Part shown: positions 9,813-18,297 of the stretch, piece by piece
How the letters are laid out: each line of letters opens with the position of its first letter
Numbering within the stretch: position 1 is the first letter of the stretch
From: Nostoc sp. ATCC 43529
Lineage (GTDB): Bacteria > Cyanobacteriota > Cyanobacteriia > Cyanobacteriales > Nostocaceae
Reading direction: 5' to 3'
Length of the DNA stretch: 64,000 nt
Assembly (NCBI GenBank): GCA_003326205.1
Contig: LWTK01000094.1
Span: forward strand, 62,001 to 126,000
Made by a program: the position numbers and the translations under genes
The notes under the pieces: generated by a model
The model's database searches: none
What the model saw: only the letters and a program-made list of their open reading frames with translations
Told to the model about the DNA's origin: nothing

Positions 9813-10349
9813 GATTAGGCGATTAATCGCACTAAACACGATTAATCGTCTGCCCTAGAAAGGCTTAGGGACAAAAAGCGATCGCCAGCTGTGTTCTTGC
9901 AGCAGTGATGAAAACTATTTTATTTGTTTGAAGCAATCAAACAAGCTACACCCTACACTCAGCGAGCAAGTGTAGAATTTCTGAGGAGAATACTGTAAAA
10001 ATAACAGAATTCTCATTTGGACATTAAGGTTTAGAATCTTGTCGCCTTGAGTATTCAGTTGCTCTTAGCAAGTCAAGCAATTTTAGATTTGAGATTTGCG
10101 ATTTTAGATTTATCGAGTTTCCAAGAGAATGAGATTAACAGACTCTTGATTTTTGATTTGTTCCAACCATAAGGTTAAGGGCATATTGACGAAAATTTTT
10201 AATCCAAAATCCAAAATCCAAAATTGGCATCTGTAATCTGTAACGCTCGAAAAAAATTGAGGAAGTCTGAGGGTTGGGTTCCACCGCTTTTAGTTTCCGG
10301 TGTCTGATAGCATATAATTTCGTTGCCAAATCCGAATTAAAGGTGAAGT
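9813..10349 (+). other. Long repeat-bearing gap inside the str cluster
   Basis: 537 bases separate rpsL from rpsG. Directly after rpsL are two 12-bp palindromes, GCGATTAATCGC (9819-9830) and ACGATTAATCGT (9838-9849), which can also pair with each other. Two blocks of 'attttagatt/ccaaaatcc' low-complexity repeats follow (about 10085-10115 and 10200-10225). No small gene is convincing; a second promoter before rpsG is possible. Confidence 0.6.
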
Positions 10350-10820
10350 ATGTCTCGTCGTGGTGTTATTCAAAGGCGCCCAGTTCCGTCTGACTCAGTA
10401 TATAACAGTCGCCTTGTGAGCATGATTATCAGGCGGATCATGCGTCATGGCAAGAAATCGCTTGCCGCCAGAATTGTTTATGATGCATTAAAAACCATTG
10501 AGGAACGCACTGGCAATAATGCTTTAGAAACTTTTGAAAGAGCGGTGCGGAATGCTACGCCTCTAGTAGAAGTTAAGGCTCGGCGTGTCGGCGGAGCAAC
10601 CTACCAAGTACCAATGGAAGTGCGTTCGGAACGGGGTACTACCCTAGCACTACGTTGGCTGGTGCAATTTTCCCGCTCTCGACCAGGGCGCACAATGGCA
10701 AGCAAACTGGCAAATGAGTTAATGGATGCTGCTAACGAAACTGGAAATGCAATTCGCAAGCGCGAAGAAACGCACCGGATGGCGGAAGCTAACAAAGCAT
10801 TTGCACATTATCGTTACTAG
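10350..10820 (+). CDS. rpsG: 30S ribosomal protein S7
   Basis: 156 residues, normal length. It nucleates folding of the 3' major domain of 16S rRNA and touches the E site. Begins MSRRGVIQRRPVPSDSVY, with the conserved RRVGGATYQVPMEV segment and a C-terminus in AFAHYRY. The ATG is preceded by AAGGTGAAGT, a good ribosome-binding site. Confidence 0.99.
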   Translation: MSRRGVIQRRPVPSDSVYNSRLVSMIIRRIMRHGKKSLAARIVYDALKTIEERTGNNALETFERAVRNATPLVEVKARRVGGATYQVPMEVRSERGTTLALRWLVQFSRSRPGRTMASKLANELMDAANETGNAIRKREETHRMAEANKAFAHYRY

Positions 10821-10957
10821 GTAGAAAATCGATATATCGTATTCCTCAAGCGGTATATCGTGAGATTTACAAAAAAGACGGTTTTCCGTAAAAGTATAGA
10901 ATCTTAACAAAGAGTAATATACAAGATATCATGAGGCCAAAACTATAGGAGGTAATT

Positions 10958-13036
10958 GTGGCACGCACAATCCCGCTAGAGAAAGTACGCAACATCGGTA
11001 TTGCGGCGCATATAGATGCGGGCAAAACAACAACAACAGAGAGAATATTGTTTTACTCTGGGATAATTCATAAGATTGGCGAAGTTCATGAAGGAACTGC
11101 CGTCACAGACTGGATGGAGCAGGAGCGTGAGCGGGGAATCACCATCACTGCTGCTGCTATCAGTACCAGCTGGAAAGATCATCAAATTAACATTATCGAT
11201 ACTCCGGGTCACGTAGACTTCACAATTGAAGTTGAGCGTTCCATGCGCGTGTTGGATGGTGTAATCGCGGTATTTTGTTCTGTAGGTGGCGTACAACCAC
11301 AATCAGAAACAGTTTGGCGACAAGCAGACCGCTACAAAGTGCCTCGGATCGCCTTTATCAACAAGATGGATCGCACAGGAGCGAACTTTTATAAAGTTCA
11401 CGAGCAAATGCGCGATCGGTTGCGGGCAAATGCGATCGCCATTCAACTACCAATTGGTAGCGAAAACGACTTCAAGGGTATTATTGACCTGGTACGGTTG
11501 CGTGCCTACATCTATAACAACGACCAAGGAACTGATATCCAAGAAACGGATATCCCAGCCGAATTGCAAGAGCAGGTAGAAGAATACCGTACCAAGCTGA
11601 TCGAAGCGGTAGCAGAAACCAATGACGATCTGATGACTAAGTACTTCGAGGGTGAAGAACTTACAGAAGAAGAAATTCGTAATGCTCTACGTACAGGTAC
11701 AATTGCGGGTACCATTGTACCTGTACTTTGTGGCTCGGCATTTAAAAATAAAGGCGTACAGTTAATGCTTGACGCAGTTGTAGATTACCTACCTGCACCA
11801 AGTGAAGTTCCACCAATTCAAGGCATACTGCCCAATGGTGATACTGTTGAGCGGCGGGCTGATGACAACGAACCCTTATCGGCTCTGGCATTTAAGATTA
11901 TGGCCGACCCTTACGGGCGTCTGACATTTGTTCGTGTTTATTCTGGTGTGCTGAAAAAAGGTAGCTACGTTCTCAACGCTACTAAGAATAAAAAAGAACG
12001 GATTTCCCGCTTAGTTCTGATGAAGGCAGATGAACGGCAAGATGTCGAGGAATTGCGTGCGGGTGATTTGGGGGCAGCCCTGGGATTGAAAGACACCTTG
12101 ACAGGTGACACGCTCTGTGATGATGGTTCGCCAGTAATTCTGGAATCTCTATTCATTCCTGAGCCTGTAATCTCGGTAGCGGTTGAACCCAAAACCAAGA
12201 ACGACATGGACAAATTGTCCAAAGCTCTGCAATCTCTCTCAGAAGAAGACCCAACCTTCCGCGTCAGCGTCGATCCAGAAACCAACCAAACCGTAATTGC
12301 CGGGATGGGAGAATTACACCTAGAAATTCTGGTAGACCGGATGTTACGCGAATTCAAAGTGGAAGCAAATGTTGGTGCGCCGCAAGTAGCTTACCGCGAA
12401 ACAATTCGTAAGCATGTAACCAGAGTTGAAGGTAAATTCATCCGCCAAAGCGGTGGTAAAGGTCAATACGGTCACGTTGTGATCGATTTACAACCAGGAG
12501 AACCAGGCAGCGGCTTTGAGTTCGTCTCCAAAATTGTTGGCGGTGTCGTACCTAAAGAGTACATTGGCCCCGCAGAACAAGGAATGAAAGAAAGCTGCGA
12601 ATCAGGTGTTCTGGCTGGATATCCGTTGATTGATGTCAAAGCCACGCTGGTTGATGGGTCATACCACGATGTAGACTCTTCGGAAATGGCTTTCAAAATT
12701 GCTGGCTCAATGGCAATGAAAGAAGCTGTGCTTAAAGCTTCACCAGTACTATTAGAGCCTATGATGAAAGTTGAAGTGGAAGTTCCTGAAGACTTTATGG
12801 GGAACGTCATTGGCGACCTCATCTCCCGTCGCGGGCAGATTGAAAGCCAAAGCACTGAACAGGGACTTTCTAAAGTGGCATCTAAAGTTCCACTGGCGAC
12901 CATGTTCGGTTACGCTACCGATATCCGGTCGAAGACCCAAGGTCGTGGTATCTTCACGATGGAATTCAGCCACTACGAAGAAGTGCCCCGCAGCGTAGCT
13001 GAAACTATCATCGCAAAAAGTAAAGGGAACGCTTAA
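10958..13036 (+). CDS. fusA: Elongation factor G
   Basis: 692-residue translational GTPase that drives ribosomal translocation. G1 is AHIDAGKTT near residue 17, the switch II region is DTPGHVDF and the NKMD box is present. Domains II-V follow, with GGKGQYGHVVIDLQPGE in domain IV. The start codon is GTG at 10958, fixed by the strong Shine-Dalgarno AGGAGGT at 10947-10953. It lies 137 bases after rpsG and 22 before tuf, so fusA-tuf are almost certainly co-transcribed. Confidence 0.98.
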   Translation: MARTIPLEKVRNIGIAAHIDAGKTTTTERILFYSGIIHKIGEVHEGTAVTDWMEQERERGITITAAAISTSWKDHQINIIDTPGHVDFTIEVERSMRVLDGVIAVFCSVGGVQPQSETVWRQADRYKVPRIAFINKMDRTGANFYKVHEQMRDRLRANAIAIQLPIGSENDFKGIIDLVRLRAYIYNNDQGTDIQETDIPAELQEQVEEYRTKLIEAVAETNDDLMTKYFEGEELTEEEIRNALRTGTIAGTIVPVLCGSAFKNKGVQLMLDAVVDYLPAPSEVPPIQGILPNGDTVERRADDNEPLSALAFKIMADPYGRLTFVRVYSGVLKKGSYVLNATKNKKERISRLVLMKADERQDVEELRAGDLGAALGLKDTLTGDTLCDDGSPVILESLFIPEPVISVAVEPKTKNDMDKLSKALQSLSEEDPTFRVSVDPETNQTVIAGMGELHLEILVDRMLREFKVEANVGAPQVAYRETIRKHVTRVEGKFIRQSGGKGQYGHVVIDLQPGEPGSGFEFVSKIVGGVVPKEYIGPAEQGMKESCESGVLAGYPLIDVKATLVDGSYHDVDSSEMAFKIAGSMAMKEAVLKASPVLLEPMMKVEVEVPEDFMGNVIGDLISRRGQIESQSTEQGLSKVASKVPLATMFGYATDIRSKTQGRGIFTMEFSHYEEVPRSVAETIIAKSKGNA

Positions 13037-13058
13037 TTAAAAAAGGAAACGAGGATTC

Positions 13059-14288
13059 ATGGCACGCGCAAAGTTTGAAAGGACTAAACCCCACATTAAT
13101 ATCGGTACAGTTGGCCACGTTGACCACGGTAAAACTACCTTGACAGCAGCCATCACTATGACCTTGGCGGCTCTGGGCCAAGCTGTAGCTAAAGGCTACG
13201 ACCAAATTGATAATGCGCCAGAAGAAAAGGCACGGGGTATTACCATCAATACCGCTCACGTAGAGTATGAAACCGAAAAGCGGCACTATGCTCACGTAGA
13301 CTGTCCCGGACACGCTGACTATGTGAAAAACATGATCACTGGTGCAGCGCAAATGGATGGTGGCATTCTTGTAGTTGCTGCTACCGATGGTCCTATGCCC
13401 CAAACCCGCGAACATATCCTGCTGGCAAAACAGGTAGGCGTTCCTAGTCTCGTTGTATTCTTGAACAAAGAAGACTTGATGGATGACGAAGAACTTTTGG
13501 AACTAGTAGAACTAGAACTGCGGGAATTGCTTTCTAGCTATGATTTCCCTGGCGATGACATCCCCATCATCAAAGGTTCTGGTTTGCAAGCTTTAGAAGC
13601 AATGACTAAGAATCCCAAGACCCAACGGGGAGAAAATAAGTGGGTAGACAAAATCTACGAACTAATGGATGCTGTAGATTCTTACATTCCCACCCCCGAA
13701 CGGGATGTTGACAAGCCCTTCCTGATGGCTGTGGAAGACGTATTCTCCATCACAGGTCGTGGTACTGTTGCTACTGGTCGGATTGAGCGCGGTGTAGTTA
13801 AAGTCGGCGATAACGTTGAACTAGTGGGTATCAGAGATACTCGCGCTACCACCGTAACTGGTATTGAGATGTTCAAGAAGAGTCTCGACCAAGGTATGGC
13901 TGGGGATAACGCTGGCGTACTACTCAGAGGTATCCAAAAGGGCGATATTGAACGGGGTATGGTAATTGCTAAACCTGGTTCGATTACACCTCACACTCAA
14001 TTTGAAGGTGAAGTATACGTTTTAACAGAAAAAGAAGGTGGTCGCAAGACTCCATTCTTTGCTGGTTACCGTCCTCAGTTCTACGTGCGGACAACAGATG
14101 TAACCGGTACCATCAAAACTTTCACCGCTGATAATGGCGACGAGGCAGAAATGGTAATGCCAGGCGATCGCATCAAAATGACAGTAGAATTGATCAACCC
14201 AATCGCTATTGAACAAGGAATGCGCTTCGCTATTCGCGAAGGTGGTCGCACCATCGGCGCTGGTGTCGTCTCCAAAATTCTGAAATAG
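13059..14288 (+). CDS. tuf: Elongation factor Tu
   Basis: 409-residue GTPase delivering aminoacyl-tRNA to the ribosome. G1 GHVDHGKTT, effector region ARGITINTAHVEYE, DCPGHADY and NKED are all seen. Length matches cyanobacterial EF-Tu, with the cyanobacterial/plastid insertion around GENKWVDKIYELMDAVD. A GAGG lies immediately before the ATG. Confidence 0.99.
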   Translation: MARAKFERTKPHINIGTVGHVDHGKTTLTAAITMTLAALGQAVAKGYDQIDNAPEEKARGITINTAHVEYETEKRHYAHVDCPGHADYVKNMITGAAQMDGGILVVAATDGPMPQTREHILLAKQVGVPSLVVFLNKEDLMDDEELLELVELELRELLSSYDFPGDDIPIIKGSGLQALEAMTKNPKTQRGENKWVDKIYELMDAVDSYIPTPERDVDKPFLMAVEDVFSITGRGTVATGRIERGVVKVGDNVELVGIRDTRATTVTGIEMFKKSLDQGMAGDNAGVLLRGIQKGDIERGMVIAKPGSITPHTQFEGEVYVLTEKEGGRKTPFFAGYRPQFYVRTTDVTGTIKTFTADNGDEAEMVMPGDRIKMTVELINPIAIEQGMRFAIREGGRTIGAGVVSKILK

Positions 14289-14306
14289 CACCTTTTTGCT
14301 CATAAC

Positions 14307-14344
14307 AAAGGAGCAGAGATGGTATAATTCCACTCTGCTCCTTT
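14307..14344 (+). terminator. Hairpin between tuf and rpsJ
   Basis: 12-bp perfect stem AAAGGAGCAGAG / CTCTGCTCCTTT with a 14-base loop, 18 bases after the tuf stop. The trailing T-run is weak, so it may be a partial terminator or RNA-stability element that lowers rpsJ relative to tuf. Confidence 0.65.
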
Positions 14345-14447
14345 CTATTCCCTGAATTCAAAAGAGTAGGGAATAAAAAAAGATACTCCTTACTCACCAC
14401 TCTCCATTTACTACTCCCCCTATTACGCAGAACCTGGACAATTAAAG

Positions 14448-14765
14448 ATGGCAACTCTACAGCAGCAGAAAATTAGAATTCGCTTACAAGCTTTTGACCG
14501 TCGTTTATTAGATACATCTTGCGAGAAGATTGTAGACACCGCTAACCGCACCAACGCTACAGCGATCGGTCCTATTCCTTTACCAACAAAACGCCGAATC
14601 TACTGTGTGCTGCGATCGCCTCACGTAGATAAAGATTCACGGGAACACTTTGAAACCCGTACTCATCGCCGGATTATTGACATTTACCAGCCATCTTCTA
14701 AAACTATTGATGCCCTGATGAAATTGGATTTACCATCTGGTGTAGATATCGAAGTCAAACTTTAA
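14448..14765 (+). CDS. rpsJ: 30S ribosomal protein S10
   Basis: 105 residues: MATLQQQKIRIRLQAFDRR, the hairpin-loop segment TRTHRRIIDIYQPSSKT and the C-terminal LPSGVDIEVKL are typical. Besides its ribosomal role, S10 acts as NusE in antitermination. Its position after tuf is the usual cyanobacterial arrangement; the strong terminator at 14908 closes the cluster. Confidence 0.98.
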   Translation: MATLQQQKIRIRLQAFDRRLLDTSCEKIVDTANRTNATAIGPIPLPTKRRIYCVLRSPHVDKDSREHFETRTHRRIIDIYQPSSKTIDALMKLDLPSGVDIEVKL

Positions 14766-14768
14766 TTT

Positions 14769-14802
14769 AGTCATTAGTTATTAGTCATTAGTCATTAGTC
14801 AA
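14769..14802. repeat. STRR-type heptamer repeat (TCATTAG)n
   Basis: About four to five tandem TCATTAGT-like units immediately downstream of rpsJ, same family as at 9296 and 34362. Confidence 0.7.
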
Positions 14803-14907
14803 TAGACGAAGGGTAACTGACAAAGCGCAAAGTCTAAGCAAGGTTCCTGTGCTTAAACTTTGTAAGACAAAACAAAAAATAATGACATAAGTATGAATAT
14901 TTACCTT

Positions 14908-14937
14908 GCCCTGAAGAAATATATCTCAGGGCTTTTT
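14908..14937 (+). terminator. Rho-independent terminator of the str cluster
   Basis: Stem GCCCTGA / TCAGGGC with an 11-base loop followed directly by TTTTT. Classic form, 143 bases after the rpsJ stop. Confidence 0.85.
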
Positions 14938-15036
14938 ATTTAGCCGCAAAACAAATGGTAGAATGTAGACAAACTACGGGAAAAGCAGAGAAAAATAAAT
15001 TTTAAAGAGAAAGATTAAGTTTATACCAAGGTAACA

Positions 15037-15684
15037 ATGACATCATCTTCTAAAATTGCAGTCCGCGAACTACCTCTGTTCCCGTTACCCGAAGTAGTTC
15101 TGTTTCCTACCAGACCATTGCCGCTGCACATCTTTGAATTTCGCTACCGAATCATGATGAACACGATTTTGGAGAGCGATCGCAGGTTCGGTGTTTTAAT
15201 GTTCGATCCAGTTAAAGGTACAATTGCAAATACTGGCTGCTGTGCCGAAATTGTTCATCATCAGCGGCTGCCAGACGATCGGATGAAAATGTTGACCTTG
15301 GGACAACAAAGATTTCGTGTATTAGAATATGTTCGTGAAAAGCCATACCGTGTTGGTTTAGTAGAGTGGATTGAAGACCACCCACCGACTAAAGATTTGC
15401 GCCCTTTGGCTTCAGAAGTAGAACAACTACTCCGGGATGTTGTGCGTCTTTCAGCTAAACTAACCGAACAAAATATTGAGTTGCCAGAAGATTTGCCTGA
15501 CCTTCCAATAGAGTTATCTTATTGGGTAGCTAGTAACCTCTATGGTGTCGCCGCAGAACAACAGTTATTACTAGAAATGCAAGATACTGCAACTCGTCTA
15601 GAGCGTGAAGCAGAAATTTTAACTTCTACTCGTAATCACTTGGCAGCTCGGGCTGTTCTGAAAGACACATTTAATGAGAAATGA
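15037..15684 (+). CDS. Lon N-terminal (substrate-binding) domain protein
   Basis: 215 residues consisting only of a LON N-terminal (LAN) domain: LPLFPLPEVVLFPTRPLPLH at the start, then FEFRYRIMMNT and GVLMFDPVKG. There is no ATPase or protease domain, so it cannot act like Lon itself. Such stand-alone proteins are widespread in cyanobacteria; their role is not established, though peptide binding is a reasonable inference. It is separated from rpsJ by a terminator and has its own upstream region. Confidence 0.88.
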   Translation: MTSSSKIAVRELPLFPLPEVVLFPTRPLPLHIFEFRYRIMMNTILESDRRFGVLMFDPVKGTIANTGCCAEIVHHQRLPDDRMKMLTLGQQRFRVLEYVREKPYRVGLVEWIEDHPPTKDLRPLASEVEQLLRDVVRLSAKLTEQNIELPEDLPDLPIELSYWVASNLYGVAAEQQLLLEMQDTATRLEREAEILTSTRNHLAARAVLKDTFNEK

Positions 15685-15690
15685 TGAGTA

Positions 15691-15750
15691 GTCATGGGTC
15701 ATTGGTCATTGGTTATTTGTCGATAAACAAAGAACAAATGACCAATGACT
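15691..15750. repeat. STRR-type inverted repeat between Lon-N gene and pheA
   Basis: GGTCATTGGTCATTGGTTAT is followed after about 15 bases by its rough complement ACAAATGACCAATGACTAAAG. The pair can form a long hairpin between two convergent genes and may serve as a bidirectional terminator. Confidence 0.65.
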
Positions 15751-16621
15751 AAAGAACGCTGACTGGTAAAACATTGTAGCTGCCCAAAATTCTTAGAATC
15801 TCTGTGTAGATGCTTAATTCTGCTAAAGCAGATTGCATTTGTGTTTCGTTGCTGTCTGCTTCTACATCAATAAAAAACAAATATTCACCTAGCGATCGCT
15901 TCGTTGGACGAGATTCAATTCGGCTGAGGTTAATTCCTAACTGAGCAAAGATTTGCAAAGGTTTAACTAATGCTCCTGGGACGTTGGCAGGTAAACTAAA
16001 AGCTAGGGAAGTGTGACTAACACTTGGTTTTGGCTTCTCAGACCCAGCATTTGTTTCTTCCTGACTTACCACCCAAAAGCGAGTACAGTTTTCTGGATAG
16101 TCATTAATTCCCTTGGCAAGTATAGGCAGATTGTATAGTTGTGCTGCTCTACTAGAGGCGATAGTTGCTGTTGTTGGCTCTTGCTCCAATCGCTCTAGTG
16201 CTTCAGTTGTAGAATTGTTGGCAATAATTTGTACTTGTGGAAGGAATCGCTCTAACCATATCTGACATTGAGCTAAAGCTTGGGGATGAGAGTAAACAGT
16301 TTGAATACTATCTAAGCTATTCGCACAAGAAATTAAATTATGAACAATAGGTAACACCAAAGCCAGTTGAATTTGCAAGCCGTCCAACTGCCACACTGTA
16401 TCTAGTGTCATAGTCACACTCCCTTCAATAGAGTTTTCCACTGGCACAACAGCTAGCTGGGTTTGACCTTTAGCAACGGCGTGCAGTGATTGGGAGATAC
16501 TGGGATAGGCGCATAAAATAGTTTCAACTCCCGAACTTTTGCCCAGCCAGTTGACATAAAAAACAGCTGCTTGTTCTGAATAAGTACCGGGAGGTCCTAA
16601 ATGTGCGATCGATATAGTCAT
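15749..16621 (-). CDS. pheA: Prephenate dehydratase
   Basis: Converts prephenate to phenylpyruvate in phenylalanine synthesis. 290 residues: dehydratase domain with HLGPPGTYSEQAA at the N-terminus, VPVENSIEGSV near residue 80 and NCTRFWVV before the linker. A C-terminal ACT domain carries the ESRP motif (LSRIESRPTKRSLGEY) used in phenylalanine feedback control. No chorismate mutase domain is fused, as is normal in cyanobacteria. Confidence 0.95.
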   Translation of the reverse strand: MTISIAHLGPPGTYSEQAAVFYVNWLGKSSGVETILCAYPSISQSLHAVAKGQTQLAVVPVENSIEGSVTMTLDTVWQLDGLQIQLALVLPIVHNLISCANSLDSIQTVYSHPQALAQCQIWLERFLPQVQIIANNSTTEALERLEQEPTTATIASSRAAQLYNLPILAKGINDYPENCTRFWVVSQEETNAGSEKPKPSVSHTSLAFSLPANVPGALVKPLQIFAQLGINLSRIESRPTKRSLGEYLFFIDVEADSNETQMQSALAELSIYTEILRILGSYNVLPVSVL

Positions 16622-17015
16622 GCCTTTAGCTTTCAGTTGATAGTTTCACTAGGATTTGGGATTGAGAAGGATTGTAGAAAAGAATTTTATCCTAAATATT
16701 TTTATCTGCATACAAATAAATTGAATTATTAATTTAAATAAATAAGCTATGTATACCAACCCTCCACTAGTCAGATTTGTAGGCAGATTTTTCCCTAATT
16801 TTCTCTAAAGATTGAAGATAAATTTTTATTAGCTTATACTATTTTTGCTACATATTTGTAATTTTTTGTCAATGCTTAATTTTTAATCCAGACTTTTTTA
16901 ACAGAAGACATCAACAACTATAATTTTGATGGTAAATAAAATTTTTACTTTTCTGTAATCAGATCTAATTTGTTAAAAAATATTAAAATTAAAAAACATA
17001 TACTTTTATTCGCTC
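16622..17015. other. Divergent intergenic region pheA / DUF1997
   Basis: Very AT-rich, no HIP1 site, no convincing open frame or hairpin. Presumed to hold two divergent promoters. Confidence 0.5.
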
Positions 17016-17603
17016 ATGGCTACCCGGTTTACTGCCTCCCAATCGGTTGAAATAGCCGTTCCAGAGGAGCCTATTCCGATTCAATACTATTTGCGTCAGC
17101 CTCAACGTCTGGTTAAGGCTTTGGTTGACAATAGCCGCATTCAGCAACTTTCTGAAGAGATATTTCGTTTGAAAATGCGTCCGCTGACTTTTATGTCACT
17201 GAGTATTCAACCGACTGTAGACATGAGAGTTTGGGCAGAATCAAATGACATAATTTATTTGCGATCGCTAAGCTGTGAAATTCTAGGTTTCGAGTATATT
17301 AATCAGCGCTTTGCTCTCAATTTAAAAGGGCATTTATCTCCCAAAGAGTTCAGCACAGGTATTCGCCTGCAAGGAAGAGCTGATTTAGAAGTACAAATAG
17401 ATTTGCCACCACCATTTTCCCTGACTCCCAAGCCAATTTTAGAGGCTACTGGCAATGGTTTGCTCAAAAGCGTTCTGGTGACGGTCAAGCAAAGGCTATT
17501 ACATCAACTTTTGGCAGATTATCGCCACTGGGTGATATCACAAACGAAAAATCAAGGAATTGACGGCGACAGTGGTAAACTGCCAATGCTGAATCCTGAG
17601 TAA
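17016..17603 (+). CDS. DUF1997 family protein
   Basis: 195 residues, matching by eye the cyanobacterial/plant DUF1997 family (MRPLTFMSLSIQPTVDMRVW and LPPPFSLTPKPILEATGNG). The predicted beta-rich body resembles lipid- or pigment-binding START/SRPBCC-like folds (inference only). No signal peptide. It is convergent with rnhB, ending only 8 bases from that gene's stop. Confidence 0.8.
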   Translation: MATRFTASQSVEIAVPEEPIPIQYYLRQPQRLVKALVDNSRIQQLSEEIFRLKMRPLTFMSLSIQPTVDMRVWAESNDIIYLRSLSCEILGFEYINQRFALNLKGHLSPKEFSTGIRLQGRADLEVQIDLPPPFSLTPKPILEATGNGLLKSVLVTVKQRLLHQLLADYRHWVISQTKNQGIDGDSGKLPMLNPE

Positions 17604-17611
17604 TTATTGCA

Positions 17612-18289
17612 TCACTCACCATCAAGTAGTTTGATTTGACAAGGACGAAAAGACTTGCGATGTAGGGGCGATGGCCCGTATTGTTGCAGAGCCAGCAGAT
17701 GCCGCTGGCTACCGTAGCCCTTGTTACACTCCAAGTTGTACATTGGGTATTTTGATGCTAGACGCATTATTAACTCGTCACGCCAAACCTTCGCAACAAT
17801 ACTGGCAGAGGCAATAGCAAGCGATCGCTCGTCTCCTTTGACTATCGTTTGTTGGGGCACTAGCAAGTCTTTGATTGACTGGTTACCATCAATTAAGCAG
17901 AGTGCAGGCTGTACTTTTAACTTCAGTACAGCCCGTTTCATTGCTAACAGCGTCGCTTGCAAAATATTTATCTTGTCAATTTCAGTAGTGGAAGCAAAGC
18001 CAATTTTCCAATCTACAGCCAGATCACAAATTTGCTGTGCTAGCTGAGTTCTTCTTTGACTAGACAATTTTTTACTGTCTTTAATTTTTGCTGCCATTAG
18101 TTTTGGCAAAGCATAATCTGGCAGGATTACGGCTGCGGCCACCACAGGGCCAAATAAAGCGCCTCGCCCTACTTCATCCACACCTGCAACTAACCCCGGA
18201 ATCACTGACAAGGTAGAAAACTCCAGCCAACTGGATTCTTCCAGAAGTGCTGGGGAACAATTAGCAGCAGTTTGCTGTGTTTCTACCAT
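17612..18289 (-). CDS. rnhB: Ribonuclease HII
   Basis: Removes ribonucleotides from RNA/DNA hybrids. 225 residues: the catalytic start GVDEVGRGALFGPVVAAA is at about residue 35, SKKLSSQRR follows, and HRKSFRP is at the end. It begins 8 bases after the rne stop, so rne-rnhB form an operon, an arrangement common in cyanobacteria. Confidence 0.96.
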   Translation of the reverse strand: MVETQQTAANCSPALLEESSWLEFSTLSVIPGLVAGVDEVGRGALFGPVVAAAVILPDYALPKLMAAKIKDSKKLSSQRRTQLAQQICDLAVDWKIGFASTTEIDKINILQATLLAMKRAVLKLKVQPALCLIDGNQSIKDLLVPQQTIVKGDERSLAIASASIVAKVWRDELIMRLASKYPMYNLECNKGYGSQRHLLALQQYGPSPLHRKSFRPCQIKLLDGE

Positions 18290-18297
18290 AAAGCAAA

